Of a stretch of DNA of 5,757 bases, positions 1 to 5,702 are shown piece by piece. The notes beneath the pieces are model-generated. The model was not told where the DNA came from. It did no database searches and saw only the letters and a list, made by a program, of their open reading frames with translations. Position numbers and translations under genes: made by a program. Source of the stretch: CAZWUK01 sp964636685 (GTDB taxonomy: Bacteria; Bacillota; Clostridia; Christensenellales; CAG-138); contig CAZWUK010000101.1 of assembly GCA_964636685.1 (NCBI GenBank), positions 1-5,757 of the forward strand, read 5' to 3'. Each line of letters begins with the position of its first letter. Within the stretch, counting starts at the first letter, position 1.

Positions 1-252
1 AATTTCCTCCTCTATACATTTGACGCTGCCGTCGGCAAACTTCTCATAATGCAAATTATCATCACCCAAATAGATGATGCTATCGCCCGCGATGTCTTTT
101 GCTTTGAGTTTGCCTTCCTTTACCATCTGCTGTTTTTGCGCGCGAATTCGTTCAAGCAGAACAGACGCAGGCTCGTCGTTTGGGTTTTGGGGTACTAGCT
201 TTCCACGAATCGCAAGATCGAGTATTTTCTGTCGCAGCGCGTTTGTATTCAT
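1..252 (-). CDS. hsdS: Type I restriction-modification specificity subunit HsdS, N-terminal fragment (cut by the window edge)
   Basis: HsdS is the DNA-recognition subunit that holds two HsdM subunits (methylase M2S) and two HsdR subunits (R2M2S) and reads a bipartite target. Only the first 84 codons are in the window; the frame is open to base 1. The product begins MNTNALRQKILDLAIRGKLV, continues with PQNPNDEPAS and an amphipathic helix near residues 30-52 (VLLERIRAQKQQMVKEGKLK), and ends with a GDDN..YEKFADG segment just before the first target-recognition domain would begin. The RGKLVPQ(D/N)PNDEPAS block is the conserved spacer-type region of EcoAI-like (Type IB) HsdS proteins, placed at the N terminus. 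The ATG shares one base with the hsdM stop (TAATG), and GAGGAG lies two bases upstream, so coupled translation is likely. Both target-recognition domains and the second conserved region lie outside the window, so neither specificity nor intactness can be judged. Confidence 0.95.
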   Translation of the reverse strand, partial: MNTNALRQKILDLAIRGKLVPQNPNDEPASVLLERIRAQKQQMVKEGKLKAKDIAGDSIIYLGDDNLHYEKFADGSVKCIEEEI

Positions 253-1682
253 TACTCCTCAACCTCGCCAATCAGCTTTTCCAGTTCAGCCACTGCGGTT
301 GCGATAGCATCCGCCTTTTCTTTCATGTCAAACAACAACTCCGCCAGCGAACGGTCATCGTTACCGTCATCCGATTTCATCCATGTGATATCCAGACTGG
401 TTTTGTCTCTGGCGGAAATTTCATCAATGCTGTATCGACGCCAGCGCCCATTCGGGTTGTCCTCGCTGTATGTTGGCGTTCGCGCCGACAAATCTTCCGC
501 ATGATAACAGGTGACGAACTCGTCAAAATCACTTTCCGAGAGCGGGTGCGTTTTTCCGAATGACGGCATACCGCTGCGCAGATCGTAGATCCATATGGCG
601 CTTGTGTTACCTTTGTCGGTCTTTCCTCTCGTGAAGAACAAGACGTTTGTCTTGACGCCCTGCGCGTAGAAAATGCCTGTTGGGAGCCTGAGTATCGTAT
701 GAAGATTACATTTCTCCAACAAATCGCGACGAATACGCTCTCCATCTCCGTCCGCGAACAAAACGTTGTCAGGCAGTACAACCGCGGCCCGCGCAGTCCC
801 CGTCGTGCGCAGACAGCGATAGATGTGTTGCAGAAAGTTCAACTGCTTATTGCTGGTAGGGAAGGTGAAATCGTCGCGCGTCGCGCGCTCGCCACCCTTC
901 TTTGTGCCAAAGGGCGGATTCGTTAATACGACATCATATCCCTTAAACTGCTTGCCAAAGTTGGACAGCGTGTCTCCAAGATAAATCGGTCCCTCGATGT
1001 CGTGAAGCATCGCGTTCATCAGGGCTAAGCGGTGGGTATCGTGCACCAGTTCGCAACCGGAAAACGCTTGTCGCTTCTGAAACTCCTGCTGATCCAGCGG
1101 GAGTGAGAACAAATCGTCGGTGTGCGCTTTTACATATTGATCCGCCGCGATCATGAAGCCAAACGTACCGCACGCGGGGTCGCTGCAACGCTCACCGGGC
1201 TGTGGAGCGATCAATCGCGTCATGATATTGATCAAAACGCGAGGCGTAAAGTATTGTCCCGCGCCTGATTTCTTCTCGTTCGCGTTCTTTTCCAATAACC
1301 CTTCGTACAGGTTGCCTAAGCCCTCTTCTTTGGCTGTATACCAATCGAATTGGTCGATGGTCGTGATGATTTTCTCGAGGTTTTTAGGCTCGTCAATGTT
1401 GCTTTGCGCCCCTTGATAGATTTCGCGCACTCGTCCAGAGCCTGTTTCGCCCAGCTTTTCCAGCAGCTCTTTATAGAATTTCTTTAGCTCAATGCCCTTC
1501 TTTTCAAGCAAACGATCCCACCTGTACTCCACCGGGATGGCGTCTTCGGTGCCGGTTTCTTTGCACATCTTAAGGAATAAGATATATGTCAGCTCAGTCA
1601 CATACTGATGATAAGTAATACCGTCGTCCCTCAGCACATTGCACAGGTTCCATAACCGTGCGACGATTTCTTGATTGTTCAT
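252..1682 (-). CDS. hsdM: Type I restriction-modification DNA methyltransferase subunit HsdM (N6-adenine)
   Basis: This 476-aa subunit transfers a methyl group from S-adenosylmethionine to adenine in the target read by HsdS, protecting host DNA, and is also needed for restriction. Residues 1-130 form the HsdM N-terminal helical domain (WNLCNVLRDDGITYHQYVTE). The catalytic domain shows GQYFTPR at 142-148, the SAM-binding motif I DPACGTFGF at 168-176, and the catalytic motif IV NPPF at 255-258. LRLPTGIFYAQGVKTNVLFF near residues 330-350 closely resembles EcoKI HsdM as I recall it. EcoKI HsdM is about 529 aa, so this one is shorter at the C terminus but has all core motifs. The C-terminal tail (AVAELEKLIGEVEE) is helical, as expected for contact with HsdS. 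The start ATG overlaps the hsdR stop (ATGA), with GGAGG nine bases upstream. I see no separate modification promoter, so expression probably depends on the upstream operon promoter. Confidence 0.97.
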   Translation of the reverse strand: MNNQEIVARLWNLCNVLRDDGITYHQYVTELTYILFLKMCKETGTEDAIPVEYRWDRLLEKKGIELKKFYKELLEKLGETGSGRVREIYQGAQSNIDEPKNLEKIITTIDQFDWYTAKEEGLGNLYEGLLEKNANEKKSGAGQYFTPRVLINIMTRLIAPQPGERCSDPACGTFGFMIAADQYVKAHTDDLFSLPLDQQEFQKRQAFSGCELVHDTHRLALMNAMLHDIEGPIYLGDTLSNFGKQFKGYDVVLTNPPFGTKKGGERATRDDFTFPTSNKQLNFLQHIYRCLRTTGTARAAVVLPDNVLFADGDGERIRRDLLEKCNLHTILRLPTGIFYAQGVKTNVLFFTRGKTDKGNTSAIWIYDLRSGMPSFGKTHPLSESDFDEFVTCYHAEDLSARTPTYSEDNPNGRWRRYSIDEISARDKTSLDITWMKSDDGNDDRSLAELLFDMKEKADAIATAVAELEKLIGEVEE

Positions 1683-4600
1683 GCAACCGCGCCTCCGTCA
1701 TCGTATAGATACAGATTGATTTCCTGAATAACGTCTTTGAGCTTACCGTCGAATCGGCGGTCAATCTGTTTGAAACCGCCTTGCGTTTTATATGCTCCGG
1801 TTTCAAATGTTTCATCGTCCAGAACGCACTCGTCCAGCAACGTCCCCTCTATCCGACGCAGCCAGTCCAACTGCATCTTGCTGAATGAGTGATTTTGCCT
1901 CAGCCGGGCGATGGCATGCTTTACGCGCTGCTCATGGCTGATAAGCGATGAACCCAAAGCCTGTTGCCTGATAAAGCTGATGATATCTGCTGCAATCTCC
2001 TCGTTTGTCATGTCTTTCCAAGCCGAGTTGAGCAGCTTTTCTGTAAAATCATGGCGATCCAGTTCAAGGCGCAGAGCCTTTAAACTTGCTCTCGTTAGCT
2101 CGGAAGGTTTTGTGCAGATAACTTTCAGTGCAGCGATCCGATTCATGTTCTCCGTGACAAACTGTTTGAACGCGTCGAGGTAATCTTCGGGGCGCTGACC
2201 GTTTCCGTAGCCGCGCGTGTGGCTGACGAGTACATCAGGATGGCTGTCAATGATCTTTCCACCGGGGACATGGACGTAATCCTGATCCAGCAGAATCATC
2301 GCGTTACGATACTCCAACGCAAACGCTTTCCCTTCTTCAGTAGCACGACCGTGCAGGGCGTTTGCGAACGACTTCAATGAATGACCACCCGTCATATCCG
2401 CAAATTGCTCCGCGCCACGATTGGAGACAAAATGACTTTTCCGACGCAGTTTCGCAACGATCTGATCAATCTGTGCGGAAATATGCTCCGATTCCGTCAG
2501 CATCTCAAGCCCCTTGAGCAGTATCTCGAACGTGGCGGACGGGTTTTGCGCCACGGCGGTCATGCCGGTGAAAGGTCGCAATGATTCGTATACGCCGACA
2601 GGATCGTATATCTCAAAATGCGTTTTCCCAATCTCGGGGCAAAGTCGCGTCGCTCGACCGAGCATCTGTTCAAACAGAATGCGCGAACGGATTCGGCGCA
2701 GGAAAACGAGTGTTGATATCTCCGGCACGTCGATGCCCGTTGTCAAAAGATCGACCGTAACGACGATGTTCGGGTAACGCTCATTCTTGAAGCGCTTGAT
2801 GTATTCCGCGATTTTCTTCTCATTGCCGCCAGCGGCTTTACCGGTAATCTTGAGGATGGCATCCGGTTCAATGCCTGAGCGCGCGAATATCTCACGTAGT
2901 ATCATTACGATCATATCCGCGTGGTTATCGTCCACGGCATATATCAACGTTTTTCCTTCGCCGTCAGGATTCAGGTCTTTCGCGATTTCCTCCAGCACCG
3001 TTCGGTTGAACGGCTCTGTGATGACCTTGCGGTTGAATGTATCTATGTCGAATTCGATATCATCCGACAGCTGCTCGCCGTTTAGGACTTCTCCGGTTAC
3101 CGGGTCGTACATGACAAGCTGTTCGCCTGTCCGGTATTGAATCCCTTCGTCACGGAGCTTCGTATGTATATCGTGCGGCGCGTCGTGATCAACAAGGTAG
3201 CCGTCGATTACGGCTTCACGGTAACTGTAGTTGAAAACGGGCACGCCAAAAATCTGCGTTGTGTGCAGCGCTGGCGTCGCGGTCAAAGCAATCTTCACCG
3301 CGTCGAAATAATCGATTACGGCGCGATATTTGCTGATATAGTCGTCCTGATCGCGGTAAGTGAGCTCGCTATCGCTCATCTCGCGATCCAATATATACCC
3401 GCGATGTGCTTCATCGATGATAATTAGATCATAATCGGACACAGACAAACTGTTCTGTCCATCTCCGTACAGAACGCGCTTGACAAGACTCTGGACGGTC
3501 GCGACTTGGACGCGCGTTTCTCGGTCAACTGTGTTTTCGCCCAATTCCTTGATGTTGTAAATCGAGTCGAGCGTCATCAATTCCTCGATTTTTACTTCCT
3601 TGAAAACATCCTGCGCTTGTTCGCCCAATGTTGTGCGGTCAACAAGGAATAAGATGCGGTTGAACCGCTTTGTCTTCAAGAATCTATAGATCAATCCGAG
3701 GATAGTGCGCGTTTTTCCCGTGCCCGTAGCCATGGAGAGCAGCGCTGTCCCTTTGCCTGAGATGATCGCACGCTCCGTTGCTTCTATTGCGCGAATCTGA
3801 TACTCGCGGAGATTGAGCCCATCAGGATCGCGTAAAAGGTCATATGGCGCGTTTTGAAGCGCGGCATTGGCCTCATCCAAATCGGAGGATAGCAATGTAA
3901 GGATTCCGTCCGGGCTTATCCAGCCGTGCAGAGGTTTTGGGAGATTCGTTGCCACCCTCAAATCTTGAAACCAGATGCCGGATTTTGCTTTGAGTTGTTC
4001 GAGATATTTGCGGCCATTGGTTGCAAAGATGAACGGCACGAAATATTTGCCCCAATGACCCTCGCAGTATGTGTGATGCTCCTGCTTGACGAGGCTGGCA
4101 TATTCTTTGCATTGATAATCAATCACAGAAGGAATATCGATCATCGCGCGTTTTGCCTCGATGATGCCGACCATGCGCAAACCGATAAATAGCGCATAGT
4201 CCGCCCGCCCGGAATTGCCGCCTATAGCGGAATCCGTCGGCCATTCGGCTATAGCCAGACGTCTGCCCTTCTGCGGACGTGTTCCTTCAGAATAGCGCAG
4301 ATGGTTCGTGTCGGCTTCCCAACCGACAGAGCGCAACTGTTGGTCAATCAGATACCGCGTCTCCGCCTCTGTCAGCGTCAAACCCTCGGAGACGGTTTCC
4401 GCCCTCTTGGAGCGCTCTGCCGTACTTGCTGCGGAGGCTGATGTTGTTACCTCGTCGATTTGCTTTACGAGCCGCTCAATTTGAGCCTCTTTCTCTTCGA
4501 TGATGGATGCATAGTCGATTTCATTTTTCTGCTCTGGCATGACAAACGGTTCGGGCATATATCCCCAGTCACCATAAACCTCCATAAACCAGCAGGCCAA

Positions 4601-4942
4601 ATTCCTGGTCATCGTGAGCAGGACTTTAGCGTCCTCCAGAGAGGCATAATCCGCATGTACAGCTTGATTACGCTTCGTTCGCAATGAGTACAGAATATCA
4701 TCAATGTTTTTCGGCAATAGCCCTTCGCGTTTAAGCAACTTTACGCGCGCTGCTTGCGAATTGTCGTTCAGAGGGTCCGATAGTTTTTCAAACGTAAATA
4801 TCTCTTGAACGATCCGCTCTCCAAACATGCCGAGCTTGAAGATGCATGCGTTCGGATCAGAGTAGAGATAACTCTCTGCGGCGCTGCCAATCTGCGAAAG
4901 CGCGGGCCAATATGCTTGAAGAAAAGCAAAGTTCGAGTACAT
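1679..4942 (-). CDS. hsdR: Type I restriction endonuclease/translocase subunit HsdR
   Basis: This 1087-aa motor and nuclease subunit uses ATP to pull DNA past the bound complex and cuts unmethylated DNA far from the target. Domains in order: an N-terminal DUF4145-like helical region (about 8-125, with RNQAVHADY); a short charged coiled coil (about 146-166); a PD-(D/E)XK nuclease with D248 and E262-A-K264, followed by a QxxxY motif (Q277-Y281) known from Type I nucleases; a superfamily 2 helicase with Walker A ATGTGKT (405-411), DEAH (510-513), TATP (554-557), motif V around TTGIDVPE (734-741) and motif VI QMLGRATRL (759-767); and a C-terminal helical assembly domain (about 790-1087). Length and layout match EcoKI HsdR (about 1,170 aa). 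I chose the ATG at 4942 because AAGGAG lies seven bases upstream; an in-frame GTG at 4963 would put that site inside the gene. The stop overlaps the hsdM start. No frameshift or missing catalytic residue is seen. Confidence 0.97.
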   Translation of the reverse strand: MYSNFAFLQAYWPALSQIGSAAESYLYSDPNACIFKLGMFGERIVQEIFTFEKLSDPLNDNSQAARVKLLKREGLLPKNIDDILYSLRTKRNQAVHADYASLEDAKVLLTMTRNLACWFMEVYGDWGYMPEPFVMPEQKNEIDYASIIEEKEAQIERLVKQIDEVTTSASAASTAERSKRAETVSEGLTLTEAETRYLIDQQLRSVGWEADTNHLRYSEGTRPQKGRRLAIAEWPTDSAIGGNSGRADYALFIGLRMVGIIEAKRAMIDIPSVIDYQCKEYASLVKQEHHTYCEGHWGKYFVPFIFATNGRKYLEQLKAKSGIWFQDLRVATNLPKPLHGWISPDGILTLLSSDLDEANAALQNAPYDLLRDPDGLNLREYQIRAIEATERAIISGKGTALLSMATGTGKTRTILGLIYRFLKTKRFNRILFLVDRTTLGEQAQDVFKEVKIEELMTLDSIYNIKELGENTVDRETRVQVATVQSLVKRVLYGDGQNSLSVSDYDLIIIDEAHRGYILDREMSDSELTYRDQDDYISKYRAVIDYFDAVKIALTATPALHTTQIFGVPVFNYSYREAVIDGYLVDHDAPHDIHTKLRDEGIQYRTGEQLVMYDPVTGEVLNGEQLSDDIEFDIDTFNRKVITEPFNRTVLEEIAKDLNPDGEGKTLIYAVDDNHADMIVMILREIFARSGIEPDAILKITGKAAGGNEKKIAEYIKRFKNERYPNIVVTVDLLTTGIDVPEISTLVFLRRIRSRILFEQMLGRATRLCPEIGKTHFEIYDPVGVYESLRPFTGMTAVAQNPSATFEILLKGLEMLTESEHISAQIDQIVAKLRRKSHFVSNRGAEQFADMTGGHSLKSFANALHGRATEEGKAFALEYRNAMILLDQDYVHVPGGKIIDSHPDVLVSHTRGYGNGQRPEDYLDAFKQFVTENMNRIAALKVICTKPSELTRASLKALRLELDRHDFTEKLLNSAWKDMTNEEIAADIISFIRQQALGSSLISHEQRVKHAIARLRQNHSFSKMQLDWLRRIEGTLLDECVLDDETFETGAYKTQGGFKQIDRRFDGKLKDVIQEINLYLYDDGGAVA
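1683..1696 (-). promoter_or_regulatory. Ribosome binding site of hsdM inside the hsdR 3' end
   Basis: GGAGG at 1696-1692 on the minus strand is nine bases before the hsdM ATG and lies within the last codons of hsdR. Together with the ATGA stop/start overlap it supports coupled translation of hsdR and hsdM. Confidence 0.7.
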
Positions 4943-4957
4943 CGGCTGTCTCCTTCC
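4943..4957 (-). promoter_or_regulatory. Ribosome binding site that sets the hsdR start
   Basis: On the minus strand GGAAGGAGA ends seven bases before the ATG at 4942. It lies in the 23-base gap after the regulator stop codon. This spacing favours ATG 4942 over the in-frame GTG at 4963, which would add seven residues (starting MFGRRQP) with no ribosome binding site of its own. Confidence 0.85.
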
Positions 4958-4965
4958 AAACACGA

Positions 4966-5169
4966 CTAAGAGTCGAGTATGATGAGCAAGTCATCAATGC
5001 CACATTCAAGAGCCCTCGCTATTCTGGCAAGAACCTCAAGAGATACAAATTCGTTGCGACGTATCTTAGTGAACGTACTCGCGGCCACGCCTGTCGTTCG
5101 ACACAGAGCGGAAACCGTCAGTTCTTTTGTCTGCAGCAAATGCCACATGGGGTCATAAGATACGCGCAT
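4966..5169 (-). CDS. Small XRE/Cro-CI family helix-turn-helix regulator (YozG-like), operon leader
   Basis: This 67-aa protein is almost entirely one Cro/CI-type DNA-binding domain. An N-terminal helix (PMWHLLQTKE, about 7-16) is followed by the helix-turn-helix (LTVSALCRTTGVAASTFTKI, about 17-36) and then the VSLEVLARIARALECGIDDLL segment (42-62) typical of the HTH_26/YozG group. There is no toxin, peptidase or ligand domain, so it probably acts as a dimer on DNA. GGAAGGTGG lies four bases upstream of the ATG. The gene ends 23 bases before hsdR on the same strand with no terminator between, so it should share the hsd transcript. A consensus-like promoter with an inverted repeat over its -10 lies just upstream. 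The likely role, by inference, is autoregulation of the operon, comparable in function to controller proteins of Type II systems. A role elsewhere in the genome cannot be excluded. Confidence 0.88.
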   Translation of the reverse strand: MRVSYDPMWHLLQTKELTVSALCRTTGVAASTFTKIRRNEFVSLEVLARIARALECGIDDLLIILDS

Positions 5170-5182
5170 ACGACCACCTTCC
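5170..5182 (-). promoter_or_regulatory. Ribosome binding site of the HTH regulator
   Basis: On the minus strand GGAAGGTGG is followed by TCGT and then the ATG at 5169. It closely resembles the GGAAGGAGA site of hsdR. It supports the chosen start over the internal Met at codon 8. Confidence 0.75.
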
Positions 5183-5201
5183 GATAATACATCCTATTTG
5201 G

Positions 5202-5216
5202 AAGTATACCATACTT
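5202..5216. promoter_or_regulatory. Candidate operator: perfect inverted repeat AAGTAT-ACC-ATACTT over the -10 box
   Basis: Two 6-bp arms match perfectly around a 3-bp centre. The repeat covers the whole -10 box and the extended TG. A dimeric regulator bound here would block RNA polymerase, and its size fits a small Cro-like dimer. The obvious candidate ligand is the HTH protein encoded just downstream, which would make the operon self-repressing. This is inferred from position and symmetry. Because TATACT is itself nearly self-complementary, part of the symmetry could come from the promoter sequence. Confidence 0.6.
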
Positions 5217-5231
5217 TGGCGGCGATGACAA
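5203..5231 (-). promoter_or_regulatory. Sigma-A/sigma-70 type promoter of the HTH-hsdRMS operon
   Basis: Reading the minus strand, a -35 box TTGTCA (5231-5226; five of six consensus bases) is separated by exactly 17 bp from a -10 box TATACT (5208-5203; five of six). TGG lies directly before the -10, giving an extended -10 element. Transcription would start near 5196, leaving a leader of about 27 bases that contains the ribosome binding site of the regulator gene. This is the only clearly strong promoter seen for the four-gene operon. Confidence 0.85.
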
Positions 5232-5236
5232 ATGAA

Positions 5237-5254
5237 TTTTCGAGTTCTCGAAAA
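5237..5254. repeat. 18-bp perfect palindrome TTTTCGAG-TT-CTCGAAAA upstream of the -35 box
   Basis: Eight-bp arms match perfectly around a 2-bp centre. The element ends five bases upstream of the -35 box, where activators or upstream repressors often bind. The 2-bp centre makes it a poor RNA hairpin unless inner pairs open, and no T-run follows the stem itself, so a protein-binding site is more likely than a terminator. Its sequence is unlike the inverted repeat over the -10, so a second regulator is possible. Confidence 0.55.
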
Positions 5255-5313
5255 CGTACTGGAGACAGAGTGGATGAGTTTACTGCGATGTGGTGTCACA
5301 GGCTTTACTTACG

Positions 5314-5341
5314 ATCTTATGCAATAAAGATAACCTGACAA
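5314..5341 (-). promoter_or_regulatory. Weak candidate second promoter upstream
   Basis: On the minus strand TTGTCA (5341-5336) is followed after 16 bp by TAAGAT (5319-5314; four of six consensus bases). The -35 hexamer is the same as in the stronger promoter. It would add about 110 bases of leader including the 18-bp palindrome. Such matches occur by chance in A+T-rich DNA, so the support is low. Confidence 0.22.
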
Positions 5342-5385
5342 CAAAAGATCTCTGCACGCCAAGCTGCCTCGTGAAGCGCCGCTCA

Positions 5386-5500
5386 GGGGGATGCATGGGG
5401 GATGCAGATTTTCGTGGGCACGCGAAAGGGGGATGCAAGGGGATGCACGGCTATTGATAAAAAGGAACGATAGCTTTCAGCGCCACGTCAGGGGGATGCA
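5386..5500 (+). repeat. Cluster of five GGGG(G)ATGCA direct repeats
   Basis: The motif GGGGGATGCA occurs at 5386-5395, 5397-5406, 5428-5437 and 5491-5500, with a four-G copy at 5439-5447. Spacing is irregular (1, 21, 1 and 43 bp). The first and last copies sit in longer related blocks: AGCGCC, two or three variable bases, then TCAGGGGGATGCA (5375-5395 and 5479-5500). The plus strand also has a GGG at 5416-5418, so the region could fold as a G-quadruplex. The function is unknown. Possibilities include protein-binding repeats, a decayed mobile-element end, or slippage-prone simple sequence. Confidence 0.7.
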
Positions 5501-5641
5501 AAATCTCGACAGTGCTGCGTCTCTCTGGCGAGTTTTCTGCCTTTATAAATCATGGAGCAAATCACAAGAATGGTGGAATGCGTTTCTGATTATTCATTTG
5601 TATTAGGATTTATCTTGCTTTTGCCTCTGTTTTGCCAATAC

Positions 5642-5683
5642 ATAGAATAAGAGCCGTCATTTTCATGACGACTCTCATTCTAT
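5642..5683 (-). terminator. Hairpin terminator downstream of tRNA-Val
   Basis: As minus-strand RNA, 19 consecutive pairs close a GAAA tetraloop, with two G-U wobbles (5671/5654 and 5676/5649). The same bases on the plus strand give two A-C mismatches and a UUUC loop, so the structure favours minus-strand RNA. The 3' arm of the GC-richer core (AUGACGGCUCU) is followed by the U-rich UAUUCUAUGUAUU. A-rich bases on the other side of the core pair with most of this tail, so it is not a textbook U-run. It begins 19 bases after the tRNA CCA end and probably stops tRNA transcription before the hsd region. Confidence 0.65.
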
Positions 5684-5698
5684 CAACTGTTGAGTTGA
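5683..5698 (-). other. Short stem-loop between the tRNA end and the terminator
   Basis: TCAACT and AGTTGA pair perfectly around a 4-base loop, starting four bases after the tRNA CCA. It abuts the larger terminator hairpin. It could affect 3' trimming of the tRNA precursor or help termination, but a 6-bp A+T-rich stem is weak and may be chance. Confidence 0.3.
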
Positions 5699-5702
5699 AT
5701 TA

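Larger units (their letters stand above)
5255..5641. other. Intergenic region of about 385 bp without a convincing gene
   Basis: No reading frame here has a ribosome binding site together with a recognisable product. A plus-strand frame of 71 codons (5391-5606) starts inside the G-rich repeats, is rich in Trp and Arg, and lacks a ribosome binding site; I treat it as chance. What the stretch does hold is a cluster of GGGGATGCA repeats (5386-5500), a weak TTTCG/CGAAA inverted repeat between two of them (5410-5427), and a possible weak minus-strand promoter (5314-5341). Its right half (5501-5641) is A+T-rich and featureless until the terminator hairpin. It could be the remnant of a junction between the tRNA neighbourhood and the acquired hsd module. 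Confidence 0.6.

Noticed and set aside
377..781. Minus-strand frame of 134 codons inside hsdM in another frame
   Set aside because: It is Arg/Ser/Thr-rich with no domain and lies fully within the conserved C-terminal half of hsdM, including the LPTGIFYAQGVKTNVLFF segment read in the main frame.
1141..1190. HsdM motif I reads DPACGTFGF rather than DPxxGTxGF with a small residue, possibly a damaged SAM site
   Set aside because: The invariant D, P, G-T and G-F positions are kept, and this variant fits my memory of the EcoAI-like HsdM branch; there is no sign of decay elsewhere in the gene.
1683..1760. Possible hsdM-specific promoter inside the end of hsdR
   Set aside because: Hexamers such as TATACG can be found, but no -35 box with acceptable match and spacing goes with them.
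3137..3427. Plus-strand frame of 96 codons opposite hsdR, and similar frames opposite hsdR and hsdM
   Set aside because: These are antisense shadows of strongly conserved coding sequence (nuclease and helicase motifs on the minus strand) and show no family features.
4966..5169. HTH gene as the antitoxin of a toxin-antitoxin pair
   Set aside because: No small toxin-like gene is adjacent; the neighbours are hsdR on one side and non-coding DNA on the other.
5386..5500. CRISPR array
   Set aside because: Repeat units are only 9-10 bp with irregular spacing (1 to 43 bp), and no cas genes are nearby.
5488..5553. Minus-strand 21-codon frame (MIYKGRKLARETQHCRDFASP)
   Set aside because: It is very short, no ribosome binding site precedes the ATG, and it ends inside the repeat; chance is the simplest explanation.
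5391..5606. Plus-strand open frame of 71 codons in the intergenic region
   Set aside because: It starts within the G-rich repeats, has no ribosome binding site at a proper distance, has an odd composition and no recognisable domain.
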